Origin: Poa pratensis
Taxonomy: Eukaryota; Streptophyta; Magnoliopsida; Poales; Poaceae
NCBI GenBank assembly: GCA_947311845.1
Contig: CAMZMU010000111.1
Location: 15,699,362 to 15,763,361, forward strand
Direction: 5' to 3'
Length of the DNA: 64,000 nt
Shown here one piece after another: positions 1-10,987 of this stretch. Both the position numbers and the translations under genes were made by a program. A model generated the notes under the pieces. The model ran no database searches. It was not told the origin of the DNA and was given only the letters and a program-made list of their open reading frames with translations. Positions within the stretch are counted from its first letter, which is position 1. Every line of letters starts with the position of its first letter.

Positions 1-1587
1 TCTCAAACGTATCTATAATTTTTGATGTTCCATGCTTGTTTTATACCAATTGCTACATGTTTTGCATCTACTTTATATCACTTTTATACATTTTTTGGGA
101 CTAACCTATTAACAAGATGCCGAAGTGCCAGTTCCTGTTTTCTGCTGTTTTTGTATTCCAGAAAAGCTAGTCTGGAAATATTCTCGGAATTGGACGAAAC
201 TACACGGGGTGCCTATTTTTCCAGAACACGCCTGACGGAGCGAAGGAGCAGCAGAGGAGGGCCACCAGGAGGCCACACGCCTAGGGCGCGGGCCCCCCTC
301 TGCCGCGCCCTAGGGTGGTGTGGGCCCCTCGGGGGTCCGCAGCCGCCGCCCTTTCGCCTACTTATTCCCCCGACGCGAAAACCCTAAGTACCTGAGCAAA
401 TATCCACGAAAAGTTCCAGAGACGCCGCCGTCGTCAACCCTAGCTCGGGAGGGTTCAGAACCTCTTCCCGGCACCCTGCCGGAGAGGGGAATCGTCACCG
501 GAGGCTTCTACATCGCCATGCCTGCCTCCGGAGTGATGCGTGAGTAGTTCATCCTTGGACTACGGGTCCATAGCAGTAGCTAGATGGTTGTCTCTCCACT
601 TTGTGCCATCATGTTTAGATCTTGTGAGCTGCCCTACATGATCAAGATCATATTATTGTAATGCTACATGTTGTGTTTGCTGGGATCCGATGAATATTGA
701 ATATTATGTCAAGTTGATTATCAATCTATCTTATATGTTATTTAAGATCTTGCATGCTTTCCGTTACTCGTAGATGCTTTGGCCAAGTAGATGCTTGTAA
801 CTCCAAGAGAGAGTATTTATGCTAGATAGTGGGTTCATGTCTCCGTTTAACCTGGGACAGTGACAGAAAGTTCTAAGGTTGTGGATGTGCTGTTGCCACT
901 AGGGATAACCTAACGATGCTATGTCCACGGGCATATGTGTTTGTTTACATTACGCACTTTACTTAATGCAATTATCCGTTGCTTGCAACTTAATACCAAC
1001 GGGGGACTCGGATGACAACCCGGCGGTGGATTATTAGTCATAGATGCTGTTGGATAACGTCTATGTATTATGTCGTAATGCCCAATTAAATATCATAGTA
1101 GTCAACATGTCATGTATATGCATTGTCATGCGCTCACTATTCGTCAATTGCCCAGCTGTAATTTGTTCACCCAACATGTTAGTTATCTTTTATGGAGAGA
1201 CACCACTAGTGAACTGTGGACCCCGGTCCATTCTTTTACACTGATTAAACAACCACAAACTGCAAACTGTTCCTTTTTCATTCTCTGCAATTTAATACTC
1301 ATTTTCCACACCATACGTTTAATCCTTTGTTTTCAGCAAGCCAGTGAGATTGACAACCTCACTGTTTCGTTGGGGCAAAGTAGTTTGATTGTGTTGTGTG
1401 CAGATTCCACGTCAACAGTCCAGACTCCCTGCGACAGCTATTTTTCTGGCGCCGTTGACAACCTTCTGAAGAGTTGCTGCTCCTACTGGTTCGATAACCT
1501 TGGTTTCTTTCTGAGGGAAAACTTGCTGCTGACTACATCATACCTTCCTCTTGGGGTCTCCCAACGAACGTGTGTTTCACGTCATCA
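1..1587 (+). repeat. 5' LTR (first bases missing)
   Basis: Direct repeat of 6539-8136, ending in ATCA at 1587. It contains GC-rich leader-like sequence at 220-540 and a stretch at 1436-1457 that duplicates the 22 nt found just after the LTR, at 1588-1609. Open frames inside it are not gene-like. Confidence 0.93.
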
Positions 1588-1598
1588 AGCTATTTTTC

Positions 1599-1616
1599 TG
1601 GCGCCGTTGCCGGGGA
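1599..1616 (+). other. Primer binding site, tRNA-Asp type
   Basis: TGGCGCCGTTGCCGGGGA is the complement of the 3' end of plant tRNA-Asp, CCA included, over 18 nt. It lies 11 nt after the LTR end. tRNA-Asp priming is typical of the Athila lineage. Confidence 0.88.
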
Positions 1617-1795
1617 GACAGCAGTCTTCTGCAAGGGGAGTTTCACGCTTCCAATCTCTTTACTTTGTTTTTGTCTTGCTTAGTTTATTTTATTTTATCT
1701 TGTTTGCTTTCAATTATCAAAAACACAAAAAAATTAGTTACTTGCATCTAGTTTACTTTCAAGTTATTTTCTGTACTGTTTTTATTTCTGCTAAA

Positions 1796-3879
1796 ATGAG
1801 TACTCCTGAGAACACTAAGTTGTGTGATTTCACTAGCACGAACAACAATGATTTCATATGCACACCTATTGCTCCACCTGCTGCTTCAGCAGAATTTTAT
1901 GAAATTAAACCTGCACTTTTAAATCTTGTTATGAAAGAGCAATTTTCTGGTGTTAGTACTGATGATGCTGCTGTTCACCTTAATAACTTTGTTGAACTTT
2001 GTGAAATGCAAAAGCTCAAGGAAGTAGATGGTGATATTATTAAACTGAAACTTTTTCCTTTCTCCTTGAGAGGACGTGCTAAAGAATGGTTGCTATCTTT
2101 GCCTAGAAATAGTATTGATTCATGGACTAAATGCAAAGCTTTTATTGGAAAATATTATCCTCCTGCTAAGATTATTTCTTTGAGAAGTAGCATAATGAAT
2201 TTTAAGCAATTTGATAATGAACATGTTGCTCAAGCATGGGAGAGAATGAAATCATTGGTTAAAAATTGTCCCACTCATGGACTGACTACTTGGATGATCA
2301 TCCAAACCTTCTATGCAGGATTAAATTTTTCTTCGAGGAATTTATTGGATTCGGCCGCTGGAGGTACCTTTATGTCCATCACTTTGGGTGCTGCAACAAA
2401 GCTTCTGATGATATGATGATTAATTATTCTGAGTGGCACACCGAGAGAGCTCCAACAGGTAAGAAGGTAAATTCTGTTGAGGAAACCTCCTCCTTGAGTG
2501 CCAAAATTGATACTATTATGTCTATGCTTGCAAATGGTCAAACACATGTTGATCCAAATAATGTTCCTTTAGCTTCTTTGGTTGCTCAAGAAGAGCATGT
2601 TGATGTGAACTTCATTAAAAATAATAATTTCAACAACAATGCTTATAGGAATAATTTTGGTAATAGCAATTATAGGCCCTATCCTTCTAATAGTGGCAAT
2701 GGTTATGGAAATTCCTATAGTAACTCCTACAATAATAATAAGAGTGTACCCTCTGATCTTGAAGTTATGCTTAAGGATTTTATTAGTACACAAACTGCTT
2801 TCAATAAAACTGTTGAGGAGAAATTTGGGAAAATTGATGTGCTTTCCTCTAAAGTTGATAGTCTTGCTCTTGATGTTGACTTATTGAAACTAAAGAACAT
2901 GCCTCATGATGTTAAAGAGAGCAAAACTCTCAATGCTATACAAGTTAAAATTGATAACAATGTGAGGATGTTAGCTGAATTGCATGCTAGATGGGAAAGA
3001 GAGGATGAAATTGCTAGAAAGAATAATATTGCTAGAGTTTATACTATTACTACTTCTGAAAATGCTTCAAACTCAAGTGTTAACAAACCTCCTACCATTA
3101 ATGGCAAGATAGTTGGTGTTGGTAATGTTTCCACTTCTATTGCAAAATGTCCTAAATTGCCTGATAACTCTGAAACTGTCCTTGATAAAGATGCTGAAAT
3201 TTCTAGCAATAAGGAAGAGAATAACTCCATTACTTTTGATAATGACTTTGATTTTGATGGTTGCAATATTTCTGAAGTAATTAAGTTCTTGCAAAAGCTA
3301 GCTAGAAGTCCTAATGCTAGTGCTATAAACATGGCTTTTACTAAACATATTACTAATGCTCTCATGCAAGTTAGGGAAGAGAAATTAAACATGAAGCTTC
3401 TATCCCTAGGAAGTTAGAAGATGGTTGGGAGCCCATCATTAAATTGAAATTGAATGACTTTGATTGCAATGCTTTGTGTGACCTTGGTGCTAGTATTTCT
3501 GTTATGCCTAAAAGATTATATGATATGCTTGATTTAGCACCTTTGGAAAATTGTTACTTGGATGTTCACCTTGTTGATTCTACTATTAAAAAACCTTTGG
3601 GAAGAATTGATGATGTTCTTATCATGGTTAACAACAATTATGTCCCCGTTGATTTTATTGTCTTGGATATTGAGTGCAATCCATCATGCCCTATTGTGCT
3701 GGGAAGACCTTTTCTTAGGACTGTAGGTGCTATTATTGATATGAAAGGGGAATATAAAATATCAATTTCCTCTCAAGAAAGGTATGGAACACTTTCCTAG
3801 GAAGAAGATTAAGCCACCTTATGATTCTATTGTTCGAACAAATTACAATGTTGATGCTTCTTCACTTGGTAATACTTGA
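1796..3879 (+). pseudogene. Broken gag-protease of the Athila-type element
   Basis: The ATG at 1796 opens a gag capsid domain rich in Lys/Leu, with the gag-like stretch RGRAKEWLLSLP. Near 2406 the frame changes, consistent with one lost base, and continues through an Asn-rich spacer (about 2625-2745) and a coiled-coil-like Lys/Asp-rich region to a stop at 3415-3417. Near 3390 it changes again and enters an aspartic-protease-like domain with LCDLGASISVMPK, where the usual DTG or DSG is DLG, as I recall for Athila elements. A third shift near 3748 leads to the natural end at 3877-3879. Three shifts make it non-coding. Retrotransposon gag packages RNA; the protease processes the polyprotein. Confidence 0.85.
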
Positions 3880-6538
3880 TGCATGCTTTGTGCCTAGCTA
3901 AAAGGCGTTAAAGAAAAGCGCTTATGGGAGGCAACCCATTTTATTTTTCTGCAATTTTTCTTTTATTGAGTCAAGGGTTTGTTTACTTCTGTAGCAACTC
4001 CTTTGTATCTTTATTTTCTCGCATTGTTGTGCCAAGAGTAGCCTCTAATGTTAAGATGATGCTTAATTTTGATTGCTGCGCAGAAACAGATTTTTGCTGT
4101 TCACTGTACGAAATTCCTAAAATCACCAGATTGTTAATTAAATCTGAAATTTTTGTGCGTAATCTTTATGAATGTCTGAAACTTTCATTAGTTCAGAGTT
4201 TCTCGATCTGAGCGTCGTAAGTGCCTCGAAAAAATTCGTCTTTGCGGACTGTTCTGTTTTAGACAGATTATGCCTTTTTATTTTTGCATTCTCTCTTTTA
4301 CTAGTGTTGAGTGAAATTCTTTTTTGGGTGGAAGAGCTTCACATAACATCAGTGGCTGTAGCTAATGTTTAAAGTAACAAATCATATTGCGTCTTTATAG
4401 AACATGTGAATTTTTGATTATGCACTAACCCTCTAATGAGATCTACTTTGAGTTTGGTGTGACGGAAGTTTTCAAGGGTCAAGAGAGAAGGATGATATAA
4501 TAGGATCAAGAAGAGTGAAGAGCTTAAGCTTGGGGAGGCTCCCATGGATCTCCCCAGCATATTTCAAGAAGACTCAAGCGTCTAAGCTTGGGGATGCCCA
4601 AGGCATCCCCTTCTTCATCGTCAAAATTATCAGGTCATCTCTAGTGAAACTATATTTTAATTCTTTCACATCATATGTGCTTTTCTTGGAGCGTCTGTGT
4701 GCTTTTATTTTCAGTATTGCACTTTTATTTTCAATAAAGCTTGACTGGACCCTAGCATTCTTGATTGGGAGAGAGACACGCTCCGCTTTTTCATGAGAAT
4801 ACTCCTATTCTTCACTTATATTTGTTGAGTATTCATATCTAGCGCTGTTCAGCTTTTAGCTCTTGTTTTCATGTATCTCTTGTCAGAGCTATTAGCTTTC
4901 TTTTGTAGAAAGTACTCTCTTGCTTCACTTATATTTGTTTGGAGAGTTGATGAAATAAATTGATTGGTGTTTGGTTGGTTCAGAAAATGTTGCATGTGGT
5001 AATTGGTATAAGGAAAAACTTGCTTAATCTTGTAGATCACTAAAATGGATAACTTGATGCTTGTCAATTGTTTTGAGTTAACAAGTAGATCATGATTAAA
5101 TTGTGCATCACATGAGTTAAGCCTATTAGTGAAGAACTACCGTAAAGCTTGTTGAAAATTTGGTTTGCATCGGTGGTACCTCTAAGGTCTAGATATTTTC
5201 TAATAACAGGGTTTGGTTAACAAGGAAGACGGTATGAAGTCTTATAACGTTTGCAATATGTTTGTCATATAAAACTTGGTGTACGGGTTGATATTCTTGT
5301 TTGCTTACATAACCTTGCTAGCCTAAACTCTGTACTGAGAGGGAATGCTTCTCGTGCATCCAAATCCTTGAGCCAAAATCCATGCCATTTGTGTCCACCA
5401 TAACTACCTATATGTGGTATTTCCTTGCCACTCCAAGTAAATTTTTCATGTGCTACCTTTAAATTATTCAAAATGTTATTATTCCCTTTTTGTGTCAATG
5501 TTTACTAGCTCATGAGGAATTAGTGTGGTTATTCTTTATTCTATTTGTCGAGTGGACTTTTACACCTGGACTAGTGGCATATACATCCGCTTATCCAATA
5601 ACTTGCAAAAAGAGCTGGCAACGGGGTGCCCAGTCCCAATTAATTACAACTTTAACCAATTAATTCTCTTCACACTTTTGCCCTGATTCATCAGTAAGCA
5701 ATGACAAACAGTGAAATACCTGAATGTGTGTAAACCAAAGAGAAAGAGGGATGATCTGCCTTGCTGGTAGAAATAACGTCCTTCATGGGAGCCGCTCTTA
5801 AAAGTCCGTTCGACAGGTAGAATACTGTTCTCACCCGCTACCATTCGTTGACAATTAACAAACACCTCTCAAAAATAGATACTCCTCCATGGTATGTGAT
5901 TGATGGAAGGCACCCGAGGATTCGGTTAGCCATGGCTTGTGTTAGCAAGGTTGGGAGGAGTATCAAATATTTTATGCAATCTCTATATGCTTTCAAAAAC
6001 CTAAAAGCTCTAGCACATGATTTAATCCCTGCTTCCCTCTGCGAAGGGCCTTTCTTTTACTTTTATGTTGAGTCAGTTTTCCTATTCTTTCTGTCTTCCA
6101 CAAGCAAACACTAGTGTCAACTTTGTTACAACATGCGTTATATGCAATGTATTGGACTTGTTATACTACTTTGTGTTGACAATATCCATGAGATAAATAT
6201 GTTGAAAGTTGAAGCAAATGCTGAAACTAAATTCTTCCTTTGTGTTGATTAAATACCTTTTATTAGAAACTATTGCTTTATGAGTTAACACTTATGCAAA
6301 ACTGTTTGATGCTTGTCTCGAAAGTACTATTCATGAAAACGTTTAGCTTGTGTGATTCATTGTTTACTCATTATCTATTTGTAGCAAATTATAGACCATT
6401 GACTTGGATCACTTCATTCATTTACATGTGCCTTGCAATATTATATGATCAAGATTATAGTAGCATGTCACCTCAAAAATTATTTTGTTTTTATCGTTTA
6501 CCTACTCGAGGACGAGTAGGAACTAAGCTTGGGGATGC
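3880..6538 (+). other. Internal non-coding region and polypurine tract
   Basis: No pol domain is visible in any frame; only short frames broken by stops are present. The 3' polypurine tract, ending AAGCTTGGGGATGC, abuts the 3' LTR at 6538. A 16-nt copy of it (CTAAGCTTGGGGATGC) sits at 4582-4597, overlapping a perfect 9-bp hairpin, and a partial copy lies near 4525. Confidence 0.75.
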
Positions 6539-8136
6539 TGATACGTCTCAAACGTATCTATAATTTTTGATGTTCCATGCTTGTTTTATACCAATTGCTA
6601 CATGTTTTGCATCTACTTTATATCACTTTTATACATTTTTTGGGACTAACCTATTAACAAGATGCCGAAGTGCCAGTTCCTGTTTTCTGCTGTTTTTGTA
6701 TTCCAGAAAAGCTAGTCTGGAAATATTCTCGGAATTGGACGAAACTACACGGGGGTGCCTATTTTTCCAGAACACGCCTGACGGAGCGAAGGAGCAGCAG
6801 AGGAGGGCCACCAGGAGGCCACACGCACCTAGGGCGCGGCCCCCCCTCTGCCGCGCCCTAGGGTGGTGTGGGCCCCTCGGGGGTCCGCAGCCGCCGCCCT
6901 TTCGCCTACTTATTCCCCCCAACGCGAAAACCCTAAGTACCTGAGCGAATATCCACGAAAAGATCCAGAGACGCCGCCGTCGTCAACCCTAGCTCGGGAG
7001 GGTTCAGAACCTCTTCCCGGCACCCTGCCGGAGAGGGGAATCGTCACCGGAGGCTTCTACATCGCCATGCCTGCCTCCGGAGTGATGCGTGAGTAGTTCA
7101 TCCTTGGACTACGGGTCCATAGCAGTAGCTAGATGGTTGCCTCTCCACTTTGTGCCATCATGTTTAGATCTTGTGAGCTGCCCTACATGATCAAGATCAT
7201 ATATTGTAATGCTACATGTTGTGTTTGCTGGGATCCGATGAATATTGAATATTATGTCAAGTTGATTATCAATCTATCTCATATGTTATTTAAGATCTTG
7301 CATGCTTTCCGTTACTCGTAGATACTTTGGCCAAGTAGATGCTTGTAACTCCAAGAGAGAGTATTTATGCTAGATAGTGGGTTCATGTCTCCGTTTAACC
7401 TAGGACAGTGACAGAAAGTTCTAAGGTTGTGGATGTGCTGTTGCCACTAGGGATAACCTAACGATGCTATGTCCGCGGGCATATGTGTTTGTTTACATTA
7501 CGCACTTTACTTAATGCAATTATCCGTTGCTTGCAACTTAATACCAACGGGGGACTCGGATGACAACCCGGCGGTGGATTATTAGTCATAGATGTTGTTG
7601 GATAACGGTCTATGTATTATGTCGTAATGCCCAATTAAATATCATAGTAGTCAACATGTCATGTATATGCATTTTCATGCGCTCACTATTCGTCAATTGC
7701 CCAGCTGTAATTTGTTCACCCAACATGTTAGTTATCTTTTATGGAGAGACACCACTAGTGAACTGTGGACCCCGGTCCATTCTTTTACACTGATTAAACA
7801 ACCACAAACTGCAAACTGTTCCTTTTTCATTCTCTGCAATTTAATACTCATTTTCCACACCATACGTTTAATCCTTTGTTTTCAGCAAGCCAGTGAGATT
7901 GACAACCTCACTGTTTCGTTGGGGCAAAGTAGTTTGATTGTGTTGTGTGCAGATTCCACGTCAACAGTTCAGACTCCCTGCGACCGCTATTTTTCTGGCG
8001 CCGTTGACAACCTTCTGAAGAATTGCTGCTCCTACTGGTTCGATAACCTTGGTTTCTTTCTGAGGAAAAACTTGCTGCTGACTACATCATACCTTCCTCT
8101 TGGGGTCTCCCAACGAACGTGTGTTTCACGTCATCA
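6539..8136 (+). repeat. 3' LTR
   Basis: 1598 bp, TG...CA, directly after the polypurine tract. Direct repeat of the 5' LTR at about 99 percent identity by eye. Confidence 0.95.
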
Positions 8137-8338
8137 AGAGCCGATATAACAAAACCTGAAGTTCTCTTCGACTTGCAGTGATCAAGGGATTGTTAGGGTT
8201 CAGATGTTTCGTGTATTATTGCTTTCGTATTTTCTTCTTACGTCAATGACTTCATTTACAAGGTTTGTTCCTGAATTTTTCGTTTTATCTTCTCGGGCCG
8301 TGTGCATTTTGATGCAAAATCCATGAGCTTGGACTCTT

Positions 8339-8736
8339 TCTCGATTATTTTAAGTATTACACCCAGCCTCTGCATAGTTAGGATGAACACAGCTCCAACA
8401 AGTTCATAAGTCTCCGAACAACAAAAATAAAAAAGATGAATTACATATCATAATGAGAAATTGTAAAGACGCCTATGGTGATGGAGTGTAGATCCGAAGA
8501 TTACGTTGCCATCCATGGACGGAAAACAACTCCCTCGCCGCAGCCTCCAGCTGCGAAGACACCTCCGAAAACAGGTCATGATGCTCCACACGCTGTAGGG
8601 ACGACCATGATCGGAGCGTAGTTGTGCACCGGTAGATGACCTGCATAACAGAAAAAAAAAAATTATCATAAAAAATCTTGTCATTTCTGCATAGCCATAG
8701 CGACCAAATATGGGCAATCGCTCCCAACCTAACAAG
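8339..8736 (-). mobile_element. 5'-truncated LINE fragment
   Basis: Read on the minus strand, the insert encodes the far C-terminal part of a plant LINE polyprotein (AHIWSLWLCRNDKIF and following, about 8725-8475), followed by a 3' tail of the kind seen after grass LINEs. It is flanked by a 14-bp direct repeat, GAGCTTGGACTCTT, at 8325-8338 and 8737-8750, the target-site duplication of a LINE. The catalytic domains are absent, so it is a dead-on-arrival copy. Confidence 0.78.
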
Positions 8737-8750
8737 GAGCTTGGACTCTT

Positions 8751-10171
8751 ACGCGAGCATATAATCAAAATACTTTTGCAAACAATCAATGAAAGCTTAC
8801 CATTTAAACAGTACAAAGGAAACCAGAAAATCCATATACCTTAGAAATCTAGGATAGATAAGTTATATCTTGTTCACTAGTATTTTCTCGAACGCGATGA
8901 CCGTGATGGGTGAATGGAGGACACCGGAAAAGTGAAGCTCTTCTCCCCAGATCGCCTTCCTCCGCCTCTGGTGTGGTTTCATTGCTTTTCCGTTGTGTTC
9001 TCAATACGAAAGTTGCATCCGCTGATAAGGCGAAGGTGGCGCCACCACCGTTGGGCGTTAAGTTTTCTGTTCATCAGAATGCAATCTGCTTAAGTAGGAA
9101 GTTATCCAGTTTCCTTCTCTAAATATAGCTCCGTAATATTCCTAAAGTGCGTAGTCCGACAAATCATACATGTAGACAAGGTATTTTTGGTTTTCGATAA
9201 ATATTTGTTGGCTAATAGATGAAAACAAGAAAAATCCAGCGTGAAACAATTAGAAATTACTTTGCATAACTCTATATAAAATTGAGCCATCACCCCCCCC
9301 CCCCCCCCCCAAACACACACACACACACAAACCCTCAGCCCCCGAAAGCTTAAATCGTTTCTTGTCCTCAAGCAACTTAAGAGATGAAGAAGAACAATAA
9401 GGAATTTGACTATCAAATAAAAGTTCTAACCAGTCTAAGATGGTATAATAATAAGTTAATATGGATGTTTTACAGGTTGCACCTAACTCAGCTGCCTAAC
9501 CACATATAATTTGCCAACAACTAAATCTTTTTTTCAGTTCAAGTCCTTAAAATTTAGATAAGTTGCACGGAAAGTCTGAAGCGCCTAGCTTAGTGAGAGA
9601 AAACAATTCAAGCACACGGCACTTCAATATTTTATAACATCCAATGGTAAGCAGTTCCCAAGTTCATTAAGATAAGACCAACAAGGTTTAGAGAATTTGA
9701 ATTTTGTTCACGTGGACTCATGCATTAAAACACCAAGCTGTTCACAAATTAGTTAAATGTTTCGTCACAAGATTGTAGTTCGATCATCAATGTAACGTAG
9801 GAAACACGTCAGCTGATTTAGCTTAGATTAGCCAGCAGGACCAGTAGTAGGTCAACCTCATGCTGAATTTCTTGTAGACCCCAAAAGTTCAACTTCCAAG
9901 CGCTTGATACGGACACCTTGCGCTGCCCACTTGAAAGAGAAACAAAATATCTAAGCGCGTGCAATAGAACTGTTGACTGTGGAATAATACATACATGTAC
10001 GAGCTAGACGATCCATGCATACATCCTGTGCTAAGCACTCGTCATAACAAGCGATACTTCTCCACTTGAAACTCATGCAAAGAAATCACGCGGCATTTCC
10101 TCGGAAAATTACCAAGAGTTTGACTTGAATATAAGTAAACAAAATCGAACAGCAGACTCTGACCAACGAAC
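8751..10171. other. Intergenic, no gene seen
   Basis: AT-rich low-copy DNA without a convincing coding frame. A run of 18 C at 9293-9310 followed by an AC repeat to about 9329 is the only simple repeat. Confidence 0.6.
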
Positions 10172-10173
10172 TA

Positions 10174-10309
10174 CTCCCTCCATATCAAAATATAAGACTT
10201 TCTAGTTATTCCACACACATGTATCTAGACATGTTTTCTTGCACTAAAACATGTCTAGATACATGTGTGTGGAATAACTAGAAAGTCTTATATTTTGATA
10301 CGGAGGGAG
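10174..10309. mobile_element. Stowaway MITE, near-perfect palindrome
   Basis: Begins CTCCCTCCATATC and ends GATACGGAGGGAG. The two halves are inverted copies around a short centre near 10240. Flanked by TA at 10172-10173 and 10310-10311, the Stowaway target. It lies about 0.35 kb upstream of the SP1 TATA box. Confidence 0.92.
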
Positions 10310-10653
10310 TATATAAGAAACACACTACAGTTTGCTATCTGTCGTACTATATAAGAAATACTCCCATGTAACTTTGACCATGACCATGAACATGAACATG
10401 AACATAGACCATATTTGTGCGTCCCATGTAACTTAAAGTCAGGCAACAGACGCAAAGACGGGTCTTTCTCTTGACTAAAATGACTTGGAATTCTAGTCTA
10501 CATGCCGGCCCAGAACCAGATCTACGTACGTGCGTACGTACATTTCGCTGTGAAGTTCCCATTCATCAATCTATTTTTCAAATTTCAAACAGACGCGCCA
10601 AGTCGTCCATGTAAAAGAGCACGCAGCTTCCGGCCCTCCCTCGATGCAAGGCC

Positions 10654-10663
10654 CTATATATAA
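10654..10663 (+). promoter_or_regulatory. TATA box of SP1
   Basis: CTATATATAA about 100 bp before the SP1 ATG. The upstream block shared by SP3-SP6 is not recognisable here. Confidence 0.6.
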
Positions 10664-10761
10664 CGCGCCGGATGCCTATAGATTTTCACACACTGTAAAG
10701 TTTCATAGCTACTTCTTTCTAGCTAAGTACGAGCAAGAAGAGAGGCACACAAGATCATCGG

Positions 10762-10987
10762 ATGAAGATCATGGCCCCCATGATTGCAAAGCTTGTTTTG
10801 CCAGTGGTCGATGGTGTTGGTGTTCTCGGTGGTTCTCGGCACGGCACGGCCGTTGGCGGGAGAGGTGTGGACCGGAGAAGCCACCGCCGGCGAGTCCGTC
10901 GTCAGGTTCATCCGGCAGGTGTATCTGCAGCAGCTGCAAGGACCAAGTCACTCTTGCTCGACCTGGAACCCGAACGGCGGATGTTGA
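10762..10987 (+). pseudogene. SP1: secreted two-cysteine peptide precursor, frameshifted
   Basis: The ATG at 10762 starts MKIMAPMIAKLVLPVV, a good signal-peptide start, but that frame then turns into unrelated Arg-rich sequence. The next frame, from MVLVFSVV at 10811, completes a hydrophobic core, then LGTARPLAGE and FIRQVYLQQLQ, and ends GPSHSCSTWNPNGGC at a TGA (10985-10987). This second part matches SP2 in layout. One extra base near 10808-10811 would explain the break. Starting at 10811 would leave a signal peptide of only about 12 residues, probably too short. I call it a pseudogene, or an allele with a recent frameshift. It has two C-terminal cysteines with eight residues between. Confidence 0.68.

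Larger units (their letters stand above)
1..8136 (+). mobile_element. Athila-lineage Gypsy LTR retrotransposon, pol-less
   Basis: An LTR element whose first six or so bases lie outside the window. The two 1.6-kb LTRs start TGATACGTCTC and end in CA, and differ by about 14 substitutions plus small indels by eye (about 0.9 percent), so the insertion is young. After the 5' LTR comes an 18-nt primer site matching tRNA-Asp, typical of Athila. The interior carries broken gag and protease, then 2.7 kb without reverse transcriptase, RNase H or integrase, so it could move only with enzymes from a relative. The LTR start is shared by the Sabrina, Fatima and Wham families of Triticeae; I cannot say which. 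The 3' flank reads AGAGC; the matching target duplication would lie left of the window. Confidence 0.9.

Noticed and set aside
22..387. Open frame at the window start (and 6567-6944)
   Set aside because: Lies within the LTRs of the Athila-type element; no gene-like features.
9102..9416. Minus-strand frame with Val/Cys and Gly runs
   Set aside because: The runs come from the AC and C simple repeats.
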